Position numbers and translations under genes: made by a program
The notes under the pieces: model-generated
What the model saw: the letters and a program-made list of their open reading frames with translations, nothing else
What the model was told of the DNA's origin: nothing
The model's database searches: none
Shown here: in pieces, positions 35,301 to 47,493 of the stretch
Position numbering within the stretch: position 1 is the first letter of the stretch
How the letters are laid out: each line of letters opens with the position of its first letter
Source of the DNA: Coptis chinensis
Lineage: Eukaryota; Streptophyta; Magnoliopsida; Ranunculales; Ranunculaceae
NCBI GenBank assembly: GCA_015680905.1
Contig: CM027377.1
Coordinates: forward strand, 26,808,501 to 26,872,500
Length of the DNA stretch: 64,000 bases
Direction of reading: 5' to 3'

Positions 35301-35453
35301 GTATATGATTCCAGGTTATGACAGGTTTTAAGTATATGAAACGTTGATTAAACAAAGGAAACTCCGCCGAAATTTCAATAGAATTGTGATAGTGACTGCC
35401 TCGAGATTCATCTCTACGTCCTCGGGATGTGTGATGGGTCTCGGGGCGTGATA
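32321..35453. mobile_element. LTR-like insertion of 3.1 kb (solo LTR or non-autonomous element)
   Basis: Flanked by an identical CTCAC (32316-32320 and 35454-35458). On the minus strand it begins TATCACGCCCCGAGACCCAT, wording common at the start of long plant gypsy LTRs, and contains TTTCGGCGGAGTTTCC. It has no pol. A tandem pair of sequences around ctatga...cgtttggga(a/g)tcataggttg occurs at 33993-34050, and an exon-like plus-strand stretch reads DEPVVEETIPTTSDDGYGD at 34979-35035. The ends are not canonical TG...CA, perhaps through decay. A (TA)n run lies at 35220-35244. Family assignment is tentative. Confidence 0.5.
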
Positions 35454-35594
35454 CTCACAATGACCAGGGTAGATAAAATGTTAAGTATACCCTTGACGCG
35501 AAATAAAAAATGGCTCGGGTAGATGAAAGGTCAAGTATACCCCTGACGCGAAATAATAAACAGTCCGGCCCAACCGAAACGACCTGGTGTATAT

Positions 35595-35900
35595 AGTATG
35601 AACAATCATTCTTCATACTGAACAATCATAAACTATAAACAGTCATTGTGCATACCTCAACATAATGTATGATTAGTAAAAGCACATATTGGAGTATAAA
35701 CAACCATCATTATTCATACCTATTTGGGGTACGAACAATCATTGTTCATACCTCAAACATTAGTTATGAACAATACCTCAACATGAGCTATGCACAATCA
35801 CTGTTCATACCTTAACATGAGCATTGTTCATACCTTAACATAATATATGATTAGTAAGAATACTTATTGGAGTATGAACAATCAATATTCATACAACAAA
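35595..35900. repeat. Palindromic repeat array, copy 2
   Basis: Repeats of tatgaacaatcattgttcat variants joined by linkers such as acctcaacatgagc. It is shorter and more eroded than the array at 18586-19265. Two longer near-copies (taacataatatatgattagta / caacataatgtatgattagta) mark an internal duplication. Confidence 0.75.
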
Positions 35901-36189
35901 CATAGTATAATTTATTTGGGCACAAACAATCACCAAATTTCTCTGCTTTATAGACATAATACATAGGGGTGAAATTGGTATTTAAAAAAATAAAATTTTA
36001 TATGCTTTATATCTATAATAACATAGAGGGGTAAAATTAGTATTTAAAAAAAAAAAAAATGTTGGGCCAACTTATTTTGTCCTTGAGGATTATTAAAATT
36101 GAAATTATGGGTTCGTAGGTTACTTAATGTTGGAATTTAGTTACTAAAAAAAACGGTGTCCTCTAGAGTTACTTTGGCCCAAAATTAGT

Positions 36190-39100
36190 CTTGTGGACTC
36201 TTTTCTTGTTGATTATGTTGGATGTTAATTTTATCACTCTGTTTGTATCAATGCATTTTTGGTGACATGATTACCTAAAGGTAATTTTTGATATTCTACC
36301 TTTCACCCTTTTGTTATATATCTTTATATCCTACGAAGTGAATAATTAATAGTATTTTCAAGATAAAAATTTCTAAAGTAACACACAAGTTGAACCGAAT
36401 TTCATAAACACACTGATGTGGCAAAGGCTATCACGTGCAACAAAGAAAAGACCCAATCAAGACTTGTCTTCCTTGTAATAAGTAGGACATTTCTATTACA
36501 TCAATCACACCTGTTCGTCTGAGAAAACTGTTTAGTTGAGTTATTTCCCTTAATCATTCAGGCTTTCTAACTTTGAATTACGCTCCCAAATATGTACTTT
36601 ATTAGCTTAATATTTATTCATAGATCATTGAACCTTAGTAGTTTGTGAAGAAGTGAAGAACTAAAGATCCTTGTGGCCAATTATCTGTTGATTATGTTCA
36701 CTCATTGTTTATATGCTTCAAATTCAGCATCAGCCTCAATCAAGTATGACTTACCAACAACTACAAATAGTATATCATCAAAATGAGATTGGATTATATA
36801 ACAAAATGATATAGAGAAAGTATATCATCAAAAGAACCCCAAGTTGGATTTTTTTACAAATTAAGACATTTTCGGATTTGTAGAAAACAATTTCAGTATG
36901 TGGAAGTGTGGAACAAGTGATGCAACTTTAGAACACGACTGAACCTATGTGGTCTCGCATCACTGATCCAGTGTCATCTACACAAAGGAGAAAGGTTAAC
37001 TGGTTGGGTCGGTCAGCGGGTGAGAGAGAAAACTAAAAAAGAGAAATAACAACAAAAATCATGTGCTATCTACTGCCACGTTAGTGTGTTCCTCAATTCG
37101 GTTCAATTTTTGTGTTGCTGTAGAAAAACTGTTTCAAGATAATAAGTACACAACTGTGTAACTTATGAATCTGCCTAATCCCAACATCTTTTCAAAAAAA
37201 AAAAAAAAAAAAAACCGTGTAACTTTTATTTTTTCAAAAAGTGGTTGACTATTAGGCTATTAGCTAATTTGGTAATGGGATCAAGTCGTGGTAAAACACC
37301 AAATAGAAAGTGGATGACTGAATGTCCGAATGTCTACAGTCAATTCATATAGCACTACTTTTCACTATTTCTTCCCCTAAAACTAGCAATGTTTAGCACT
37401 TTAGCCTACTACTTCAAGATAATTCTATGTACTGCAGGTCTATTCTCTCTTATTTTATCGAAAAAAAGTCTATTCTCTATTATTATTTCTCCTTAACAGT
37501 GCAACCATAGACCAGAAACTTATTAAAATTAAGTGTTGTTTCAATCGCAATCGACGTAACCGACCAAATCCAAAGAAAAAACAGTGAACAAATTGTTTTA
37601 CTGGTGAGTGTAAGACTCTTTCCTCATATATTTTCCCATTGTTCATGGAATCTAATTTTCCTCTCGTTTGTTCCAAATAGAATACGATTTGACACTATTA
37701 TGTTTAATATGCCAATTGGAAGTAACTTAATACAGTAATAGTTCCACTATATGCTGGAACTCAAATCATTTTCTTGAAGCTCACTCTTATGTACTGGATC
37801 CGCTTGAATTGCTTTCAATGACCTGGCCTAGTACAAAACCGATCCCAATTTATAGGCCTTCTGATACATGCAAATGGATTGTCTTTTTTTTTGTCAGGTG
37901 CCCGAACAAGTCCTTAACTCCTTATATTTATCTTAGTCCAATGGACGAGCGTATATATCTTTTGAGTTCGGGAGTGACAATATTATTTCATACATATTAG
38001 CTAACCGACTAGTCAAATAAAGGAAATAAATGAACCCCCAATTTCCTCTATCTAAGAAAATATTATGTCTGGGAACTCAAGCTAGCATGTCCTTAACATC
38101 CTCAGCTCTGTGACGTTAAATATAGGCCACCTACCAACAATAATTGTATTTGCTAGAAATTTTATCCCCACACAAAACTTGTCATGTCTGATCATCTAGA
38201 AGTATTTCTGCAACTTTAGCAACCATATTCCTGGGCCAAAAACCCAATTAAAAAGGTTACTAGCTAGTGTGATTTCGTTATCATGGTGAAAAGATTGATT
38301 GGTTAAATAGAATTATCATCGATCAAATGCCCTCACCTCACCCCCAACTCCCCAAGTGCCAGCTAACGCTAGGAACAACTAACAAGCCAAGCTATAATGT
38401 TGTATGGACTTTGAGTACTCGCCTAGTTTTTACTTGCTCAGTTGCTCGAGCTAGTTTTTGTTGCAATATATATAAGGCAGAGTTTGAACAGTTTTTGGGC
38501 TCGTTTATATAAAAAGGAGCTTATTGGAACCAAGCAATATTCGGGCTCAGTCGGAGCTTGGTCCGCAACATAAGCCAATCCAGAACAGACTTTTCCTTGG
38601 CCTGCTCGGCTCAATGTGATGGCTTTTAGTAGGAAATTTTTATGTTATTATTATTATTTTTTGCAAAAGATCAATATGAATTGAATGGTTTCCAAGAAAA
38701 TTGTTGCTATTGCGAAAAACATATAGCTTAAAATGTTGTATTAAGTATCTTTGTTAAATGTCCAAATAAATCAGGAATTATTCTCAAATATTCTCTCTAT
38801 AATTTTCTCCCGTGTCAAATTGTTAAATGGAAGATCACCTCTTAAAATGGGCACAACAGTTTGATATCTAATCCCATGATTTTTGTCTTAGGCATGCTAA
38901 GCTATGAAGTATGAATATCGTGGTATATACATTTATACATTTAACTGAACCAAAAAAAAAAAGGATAAATAATAAAATGTATAAGCTGTCAATTTGATAG
39001 ACCACTCTTTGTCAAATGGTGGAAAAAATTGTATATGTAACTACTAGATAACTAACAAAACACGGGCATTGGAAGGACCACAGGTACACAAGGTCAATCA

Positions 39101-39396
39101 GACTGGCCCAAAATATTATAGTTGGCCTTGAGCTATAAAGAATAATGCTGTTCTGCATTCCCATAATCTGATCTAAAGAAGACATGCATTTTATTATTTC
39201 TCATTTTTTTTTAACCTCAATTTTAAAAGAAGAAAAGAAAAACAAGTATTAATAGAGTGACATTGAAGCTTGCCTCTAAAAACTCAACCATCTCCTCTCA
39301 ACGACTCCATTTCCCGGGAAAAAAAACACCAACTCACTTCAACACATCCAACCCATGGCATTCTCTTCTAAGAAGTGCTAGTCATCATCAACAATC
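36190..39396. other. AT-rich spacer upstream of the cyclin gene
   Basis: 3.2 kb without a gene I can support. Contains homopolymer A at 37195-37214 and scattered TA-rich tracts. The last few hundred bases should include the cyclin promoter and leader; the stretch at 39257-39396 is C- and A-rich, leader-like. Confidence 0.45.
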
Positions 39397-41802
39397 ATGT
39401 CGTCTTCAGTCTCTAGCTCTGATTGGTTTTCAGACCTTCTCTGCTGTGAAGAAGCCGAAATCTTAAGGGATGACTTGCCAGATTATTACTCACCTAATAC
39501 CGAATTCCCTGAGGATATTGAAGAATCCATAGCTGGATTAATTGAAGACGAAGGGGAGTACATGCCACGGTTTGATTATCAAGAAATGTTTCAATCTCAA
39601 ACGATTGATGCTTCAGCTAGAAGTGACTCTATTGCATGGATTCTTAAGGTACATATGAATCAGATTAACTCTTCAAATGTTTGTCTAGGCCTTCTATATT
39701 AACGCTAACAAGGCGCAAATCAAGAAGTATGACAAGTTGGCATCATATGACATTGCTATCACTGGGCTTGTTTCAGATTTCAATAATTAATCTTTCAAGA
39801 AATGTTTAGCAGTTGATTAACATTAGAATTATTTGATGTAGGTTCAGGAGTTGTACCAATTTCAACCGTTAACGGCATATCTCTCTGTTAATTACATGGA
39901 CCGGTTTCTGTCTTCTCGTTGCTTGCCGCGTTTGCCAGTAAGATTCCTTCTCGGACCTTATAAAACTCTACATGATGTAGCTCTTAAGGAATTTTGTTTA
40001 CATATTTATTTTCTTTATTTGCCTTAGCTTGTTGAATTCATCTTTCATTTTAACCAAAAAGAAAAAGAAAAAAAAAATACATTTTTCATCTTTCTTTAAT
40101 TGACTTATAGTATCACGGTGATACTAATGTGAGTCTATGAGGTTTTGCATTACTGCATTAAGTTTTCACCATGTGAGTGAAGAGTTAAATGAAATGCTAC
40201 TGCTGTTATTTTGTTATTTGAGAGCATGCAAATTGCAGATTTCCAACCTGTCTAAATTAGTTTCTTTCTGCAAAGTACACGATATATACAAAATTACAAA
40301 TACCATTGACTAGAGATCTGTGGAAATGAGTATCATGTGTGGTGTTCCATTTTTTTGATATATTAGGCCCACTTTTAAGATTGTGTTAGTAACATCAACA
40401 TGCACTGTGCTGTAAAATTTGTCTTGCTTTTTAGGGGGCATACAAGCAAATGTACTATGCTTTAAAGTTTAAATAACAACTTTTCTGTCTTTCTCCGCCT
40501 CCCCGCTCCTCCTCCTTTTTTGTTACTTTTTTTCCTTTAACTAATCAAGATATGTTAGCTTAAGTCGTTATCATATTGTTACTATATTCTGATTTTTAAC
40601 AATATATTTCGGATCAATGTTTTATTGCTCGGACTTTGTAGTGGCATGGGGTATGCAACGTGTCCCATACAAAAATTAATTAAGAAAGAAGAAAATAAAA
40701 AGGAGTCTCTATTTGGACAGATTATATGAATCAACTTTGATGTGACTAGGGATATTTTAGTTTAATCGTATCGAAAATACTAATAACCAAAATTAATTCT
40801 CAAAATCTTGATATTAGTATCAATAATAATTTTCTAAGCTGATTTGATTTGATTTGATTTGGTTTTTCAATTTTTTTTTTTGACAATGTAGAAATCAAAT
40901 GGATGGCTAATGCAATTGGTATCGGTTGCTAGCTTGTCCTTGGCTGCAAAAATGGAGGAACCCCTTGTTCCATCTCTCTTTGATATTCAAGTATTTAATC
41001 TCATACAATATACCCTTTCCATGATATCTTATATTGTCCTTGCAAATAAAAAGTATGGTTAACCAACTAAATTCATGACATGTTTTGTAGGTTGAAGGTA
41101 CCCAATTCATCTTTGAACCAAAAACAATTCGTCGAATGGAATTCATCATCCTAAATGCATTGGATTGGAGACTACGATCCATAACACCCTTCGACTTCGT
41201 TAGTTTCTTTGCAAAAAAAGTAGAATCAACTGGAACCTTTACAAGGTTCATTGCTTCACATGCGACGCAAGTAATTCTAATTATCATGAGAGGTATACAC
41301 AAACTTTTAGATTATGTGTGTGTTGGACTGTAAAAATATGCAGTCTTCCCATCCATCTGAACAATTTTTCAATGACATAGATGTTAATTTCCTACACTAT
41401 CGACCTTCTTCAATTGCTGCGGCCGCTGTAATGTGTGCTGCAAATGAATATACAAGTATCTCTCTCAGTAATCCTGGAGTTGCTGCAACATGGTGCATTG
41501 GTCTAAGCAAAGTGAGAAGCACTGATTACTACTTGATTATACGTTTAAACTGAATGACTATAACTAATGGAAAAAATTTAATTTTGCAGGAAAAAATTGT
41601 AGGTTGCTACAAGTTCATACAAGAAGTTGTGGTTGACAATAGTCCAAAAACGCCTCCAAAAGAAGTACCACAACGTTGGGTGCTCAGTACTACTGCTAGT
41701 GATTTATCTTCTTCTTCACTGTCCTCATCCTCTACCAAAAGGAGAAAACTAAACAATTGGTTATGGCCCTTATGGGCAGATGAAGAAAGGGACAAATCCT
41801 AA
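39397..41802 (+). CDS. CYCD1: D-type cyclin, CYCD1 group
   Basis: Six exons join in frame: 39397-39648, 39842-39937, 40892-40990, 41091-41292, 41381-41511, 41590-41802. All have GT-AG introns; 993 nt, 330 residues, close to the usual CYCD1;1 length. It activates CDKA to phosphorylate retinoblastoma-related protein at G1/S in the nucleus. The N terminus has the Rb-binding LxCxE motif as LLCCE (residues 14-18). The cyclin box starts at ARSDSIAWILK and runs through LTAYLSVNYMDRFLSSR and SLSLAAKMEEPLVPSLFD; the C-terminal cyclin fold has RMEFIILNALDWRLRSITPF and YRPSSIAAAAVMCAANEY. The tail has a Ser run and a basic KRRK that may be a nuclear signal. No lesion seen; expression not shown. Confidence 0.93.
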
Positions 41803-43109
41803 AGAAAGAAAAGAAAAAAAGCTTGAAAGTTGGAAGTTGTCTCGAGTCGTAATATTTTTAAGGAGGTGTGGAGATTGATTTGACTATAGAGGATGTAAAT
41901 AAGTGTGCCTTATTGGTGAGGGGGGAGCGTGGACTCGGTCTCCTATATTCTTTTTGCGTTAGATTATTGTAGCTGATTAGAGGTGCTGATTCCCAAGGTG
42001 TTGGAATATGTTTATATAATTTTGATTTTTGAGTGACAAAATTTCGGAAAGAGACGCAAGTTGGAGTAATATATTGAGTGTGAAAGAAGTGGATATTGAA
42101 TTCTATGGTATATTGTTGGATGGGGTCAGGTAGGTTTTGGAGGAAAATAAAGGGAAATGAAGTTGGAGCCTTGCAGGGGGATTATAGTCAAGGCGTCAAG
42201 CTTCCATTCAGGGATCATCATTGCTGCAAGCTAGCCTTCAAGTCTTCAACAATGACGAAAAGAGCAGAATAATAATTGAATAAGAAAGACATATAAACTG
42301 ACTCCAAAATGAACTTTACTATATGTGCACATCGTATATCTTGTAAGTTGTGTGTATGAAATTTGAGTGTGCAACTTTTTTGTTTTTTTGGCGGGGAAGC
42401 CTGATTTATGGCCAAAATATGGCCTAACCATATCAGACTTTTGAGTGGTATACACATGTATCAGCACACATGTATATGGATTAATTTTCATTCTTTTCTT
42501 TTTTCAGATAATGTTGGGAAGGGGTGCCCTTCTTCGGCTGAAGTTTGGCCCAAGTATACAAAAGGTCTTTGGGACCTTTAAACTTTAAAGGCTCAGCTTA
42601 TGTAACTAAGTTAATCATGAATGGAAATTCAGATATTTTATATTTAAGCCTATTCATATTTCTTTACATCCTCTATTCGTCTTCCTTTGCAACTATCATG
42701 TTCCGTTTACTGAATGGCACATTGGACCTGGACTTTTGTGAACATTGAAGTTTGAAGTTTATGCTTTTTGGGTTTTTACTAAGTTCAATATTTTACTATA
42801 TTAGAAAAATATAGGGTTGGAGGAATATTATTTTAGTGTCACATTTGTGTCCGTCACAGGAGCAAAATTATAATTATCTGATTTTCAAAAACTTAAAAAA
42901 ACCAAAACTAATAATGGTAAATATTTGAATGTTTAAGTCTTAAAAATAAAAACAGTGGGCCAAGAATAATAGTGTCCATATATTATTTTTTATTTTTATT
43001 TTGTCATTTTTATTTATTTTTTATTTTTTTTATAGATTCTACTAAAATAAAATAATTAAAAAATATAAAAAGAAAAAGAGACTATTTTTTTTCTCTCTCT
43101 CTAACTTTA
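41803..43109. other. 3' flank of the cyclin gene and spacer
   Basis: Includes the cyclin 3' untranslated region; no further gene seen. From about 42850 the sequence becomes low-complexity A/T. Confidence 0.45.
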
Positions 43110-43967
43110 GTGGGTGTTTGGTTCTCATTTTTTCAAAAAAGTATTTTTTTCTTAAAAACCACTTTTATGAAAAAGTATTTATTCTAAAAACAGTTTTTCA
43201 ATAAACATGTTTGGTTGTGACTTTTCTTAAAAGCTATTTTATCAAATCAGATTTCACACTATGTTTCTCGATATATTTTGACATATCGTGGCATAAATCA
43301 ATAAAGTCTAAAACATCCGGGGAGTTCATTTGCCTTTAGCTCCAAACAAGTATGCGAACCTTGCTACGCATCGGTGTTTTTTCAAGTCTTTAAACTTGTC
43401 GCTCTAATATTTCTCAGATAGTATGATTTTTGTCGCTCTAATCTATGTCTCCGATAATATAATTTTTTGAATTTTAGTTTTAATCTAAAAAATAATATAA
43501 AAATATTAAGAAGGGTTGAATATAATATCAGTAATGTGAAGGAAGTTTTTTAAATTATTTTAAATAATATGAAACTAATTCTAATTTCAGTAAAATGGAG
43601 GAGTTTTTTGCAAATTGTTTAAAAAGAAAAGAACTGATTAGAAATTTAAAATAATTAAGGGAGGTGGTTCTAAAATCTTAAAATAGAGAGATTGAAAATA
43701 CACTGTTCGGTTGAGAAGTGGGACTCCTAAAGACCCGCCTATCATATAGTGTAGATAAGTGTTTCCTTCAAAGAAAAATAGTTTTTTAACTTAAAAAACA
43801 AGTTTTACCTAATTATCATAAAACAAGTTTTTGGGACCAAAAAATGTTTTTTGGATGAAAAACTATTTTTTTTTTAAATAGAAACCAAACACATTTATTT
43901 TTTCAAAAAATATTTTTTCACTAATAAACACTTTTTAGCAATAAATAAATAAGATCCAAACACCCCC
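43110..43967. mobile_element. PIF/Harbinger-like MITE, 858 bp
   Basis: Ends read GTGGGTGTTTGG and CCAAACACCCCC (one mismatch as inverted repeats), flanked by TTA on both sides (43107-43109, 43968-43970). The G-rich TGTTTGG terminus and 3-bp TTA duplication fit Tourist-type elements mobilised by PIF/Harbinger transposases. The outer about 180 bp on each side are similar A/T-rich arms (caaaaaagtatttttt and relatives). The middle (about 43260-43740) is unlike the arms and may be a nested insertion. Confidence 0.75.
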
Positions 43968-44542
43968 TTAGGCTCTACGTATTCTAAATATATTTTTTAC
44001 TCACGGTCCATAACACGTACTGTTTGCTAGTTTCAGTAAATTAAAGTGTCAAAGGAGGTTATAACAAAAAAAAAAGTTAAGTGTCAAATGAGTGAGGAAC
44101 ATTGACGTTGGAATTTTGTGGGACAAATGCGAAGGACAAGTGGTCCCTAAATCGAAAAACAAGGGCATCTGTTCTAAACTGAGAATGGCCAATTGTCTGA
44201 TCGAGCATCCCGTGACGTTCTGATGATCTTTTAGTGAGGCAGCAGCATTAATTTTTCATAATGATTATGGAATATTGTTCTATAGTTCTATTCACTTCCC
44301 TCGGTTCCATGTTTTTTGGGTAGCTGGATGCCTGGAATCCCTGGATACACAATAGAGTGATAGACAACCTGCAAAAGTGTGAGTGTGTGACAGATTTGAT
44401 AGTTTTGGTTGACAAAAATCTCTGGCATAGTCATTGATATCTGAATTTTGTGTTAATCATTAATGACAATTTCAATGATCATTTTTTTTATTTTTTTAAT
44501 CTTTTGGTAAAGAGACTGAATTTATTTGGTTCTATTATTTTA

Positions 44543-44931
44543 GGCTGGTGCAATAGCTCTCCAATCTGTCAAAAGTGGAGGAATCTCCATAATGCTCTCC
44601 ATATATAGGGAGTAATATTAAGAAATAGAGAGTGCATTCCACACGAGTTGAAATGATGTAGTTTATAAAAACCTAAACGGCGCCACTTGAAATGGCGTGA
44701 AATGCATTTTTTAATTTCATACCGCGCTATTTGAAGTGGCGTGGTTTGTAAAATCCCAAACGGCGCCATTTGAAGTGGCATAGAATACATTTTTTTCTTT
44801 TTTTAATTCCGCGCCGGTCGAAGTGGCGTAGAATGGTCTGAACCATTGGACACCAAAATTGACTCTCCATCCTCAAAACACTGTTTTTTGGTGGAATGGA
44901 GATAGAGGGTGATGCACCATTGGACTCAGCC
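44543..44931. mobile_element. PIF/Harbinger-like MITE, 389 bp
   Basis: Starts GGCTGGTGCAATAG and ends CTATTGGA-like ...CCATTGGACTCAGCC, flanked by TTA (44540-44542, 44932-44934). The short GGCTG/CAGCC terminal repeats and TTA duplication fit Tourist-type MITEs. Inside, a block of about 80-90 bp built on ggcg(c)ca(c/t)ttgaa(a/g)tggc recurs at about 44677, 44720, 44762 and 44815. Confidence 0.72.
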
Positions 44932-45264
44932 TTAGGCTTCTAACTAGTGTACTAAACCCTCTAACCATTTTAAATACAGTATGAGATCTCATAGAGTATA
45001 TTGGAAATAAAATTTATAAGCAAGTAGAGGGAGGAGGACCACTTAAGAAAGTATGAAAAACCTTTTTAGAATAAGGCCAAGTCAACATCTTTTTGTACAT
45101 TCAAGTTTCAACTACCTTCAGAAAGAGTTTCTTCAGTTTGATACTTTGGTTTGCTTGAAAATAAAAATAAAAATTGATGCTTGAATATTGAGATCATTCA
45201 TTCAGTAATATTTCTAGTCATGCATTGCAATCCTGAAGATCCACCCATTTTTACATAGGGTGTA

Positions 45265-45821
45265 TGTAGAGGTCATATTCCTGACATAGGAGGTTATAGG
45301 AGGTAAATGGGATGTAGGCAAGTTAAGATGGAGGAGACATGCTGCAGTAGATCATATCCTCAGAACCCCAACTGCTTGAAACTGCCGCGACAGGTGGGGG
45401 AACAGATGACGCTGGATTGATAAGAGATCAACGAAGGACAAAAGGTGACATAAGGCAAGTGGGCCGTAGGCAAGCTAAGAAGGAGGAGACATGCCACAGT
45501 AGATCATGTCCGCAGAACCCCAACTGCTAGAAACCGTCGCGACAAGTGGGGGAACAGATGACGCTGGATTGAGAAGAGATCAACGAAGGACAAAATGTGA
45601 CAGAAGGCAAGTGGGCCATAGGCAAGCTAAGAAGGAGGAGACAGGCCACAGTAGATCATGTCCGCAGAACCCCAACTGCTAGAAACTGTCGCGACAGGTG
45701 GGGGAACAGATGACGCTGGATTAAAGGGAGATCAACAAAGGGCAAGAGGCGGTTAAGAAGAGAGAGGGAGAAATGGATAAAGGGAGGAGGAAAGAGAAGA
45801 AAAAGAAGAAGAAGAAGAAGA

Positions 45822-45860
<39 letters not shown>

Positions 45861-45884
45861 CTGAGGTTGTAATTTCTGATAACA
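45265..45884 (+). repeat. 5' LTR of gypsy element 2, with three 152-bp repeat units
   Basis: 620 bp, TG...ACA. Internal tandem units start at 45314, 45466 and 45618 (152-bp period, the third running into the end part), each with accccaactgct and gaacagatgacgctggatt. A (GAA)n/(GA)n tract follows at 45796-45858. The 3' LTR has only two units and lacks the long GA run, which explains the length difference of 175 bp. Confidence 0.9.
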
Positions 45885-45888
45885 CATT

Positions 45889-45906
45889 TGGCGCCGTCTG
45901 TGGGGA
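45889..45906 (+). other. Primer binding site of gypsy element 2
   Basis: TGGCGCCGTCTGTGGGGA lies four bases inside the LTR. The first 16 bases are identical to the site of element 1 at 8192. Confidence 0.8.
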
Positions 45907-45918
45907 AACTAAGCAAAA

Positions 45919-47493
45919 ATGGCCACCATAGCGAAAAGAGCAGTAGGGAGACCTAGGAAAGAAGCGGTTCGAGAGGCGGAAGAAAATGCAGCGAGTGTAG
46001 AGATAGGAGTTGGGGAAGAAGAGACATCGGAGGTGGCGACGGACGCCACCAGACTACTGCAAGAGGAGATAGTCAAGTTATGTAATGAGAATGAGGGGCT
46101 GAGAAAAGAAAAGGAGTCCACCCAGGTGGAAACAGAGCGGAGGGATCTACAAGATAGTGAAATAGAGGGGGCGAATGAAGAATTTCCATTCGTAGGTGTG
46201 GAACAAACAGCGGGCATCACGTTGGAGGTGGTACAGGCGATGATTGAGAAAGATAGGGAAGCGAACAAATGAGTAGAAAGAGTGAACCAGAGCGCAACGC
46301 AGAAAGAGATTGCGAGTCTCAATAAGAATCCACTGGTAGATTCGGTGTGGAACTCTGAAGTGCCTAAGAAGTTCAGCCAACCAAGGTTCGAAAGGTATGA
46401 TGGGAAAGGAGACCCGACAGATCATCTACATCACTTCCGGCAACAGATGCCATTATGGCAAGAAAGCAAGTATGATGGACTCCGATGTATGATGTTCCCG
46501 GCTAGTCTTAAGGGGGGAGCATCAGACTGGTATTACAGGTTAGCATCGAGGAGCATCAGCAGATTTGAAAAACTAGAGCGCGCATTTGTCAATCACTTCA
46601 TACACCAGAAGCGGAGGGTGGTCGAGATCACGGCCCTATTCAATGTCAAGCAAAGGTCAGCGGAATCGTTGAGGGAGTTTTTGTGTAGATTCAAGGAAGA
46701 GATGCTGAGAGTGGAAAATTTGGAAGAACATACAGCGGTAATAACATTCCAGCATGGTTTGAGACAGGGAACTAGAGTCCATGAGTCAGTGTCCAAGATT
46801 GAAATCACCACTTTGCACGCTCTATACCCGAAGGTGGAAAAATACATACGATATGAGGACATAATGCAGAGAAACGCAAAGGAACAGAAGAGATCAAGGA
46901 AGGTTGTACAGGCTGTGGACAAAGATGATCGGAGGGATAAGAGCAGTAGAGAGAAAGGAGAAAAGATATCATACAGAGGGCAGAACCGCGAACCAGAGAG
47001 GACTGGGGATCGTGGTAGGAGGGACATTCGGGAAAGAAAGTCGTACCACGAGATAGAGCAAACTCCACTTAACAGACCTCTAGAGGAGATCTTGCCACTA
47101 ATTAAGGGGTTGCAGTACTATGAAGGTCCGCAGAACACGCCAGGAGAGATAGAGGGGAAACCATTTTGCGCCTATCATCATATCTAGAATCACGCAACTA
47201 ATAAATGTTATGCCTTGAAGTGGTTGGTGGAGAGGATGATTGAAAAGGGAAAGCTCAGAGAATTTGTCACTGAGGTGCGTCAAGTTGAAAGGTTGTCGAC
47301 ACCAGCTAGAATCTTAGGAACTATCAACGTTATATTTAGTGGGGAAACACTTGGGAGAAATGTACACCGCAAAAAGATCAGAAAGACAGCAAGTCTGCGG
47401 CAGGTCAATGAAGTGGTAAGCATACCACAGTTAGTTAGTGGAACCGCGAAGGGAGACGAAACCATAATGTTCACTCCAAAGGACTTGGAGTAA
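45919..47493 (+). pseudogene. Gypsy gag (element 2), three in-frame stops
   Basis: The start at 45919 reads MATIAKRAVGRPRKEA, a basic N terminus, then an acidic coiled region. The Gag core spans about 46350-46860: FSQPRFERYDGKGDPTDHLH, MFPASLKGGASDWYYRL, LREFLCRFKEE. A Lys/Arg-rich segment follows (about 46860-47050), then a Cys/His motif FCAYHH...NHATNKC (about 47164-47214) near the C terminus. In-frame stops lie at 46270 (TGA), 47185 (TAG) and 47491 (TAA); the reading resumes in the same frame after each, so they are point changes. The frame then continues directly into protease. Confidence 0.9.

Larger units (their letters stand above)
32250..36180. mobile_element. Palindrome-bearing DNA-transposon-like element, copy 2, interrupted
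   Basis: Left end at about 32250 reads GAGAGTGACTCTCAAGGACA. Right end at about 36160-36180, inverted, reads GTAACTCTAGAGGACAC. After removal of the 32321-35453 insertion, the element contains the block shared with copy 1 (ggtagatgaaaggtcaagta, tacccctgacgcgaaata; about 35460-35560) and the palindromic array 35595-35900. It lies in the opposite orientation to copy 1. No coding capacity is seen. Confidence 0.5.

Noticed and set aside
46593..47027. Minus-strand open frames over gag
   Set aside because: Complement of the conserved Gag core and basic region; unrelated to the true antisense gene further downstream.
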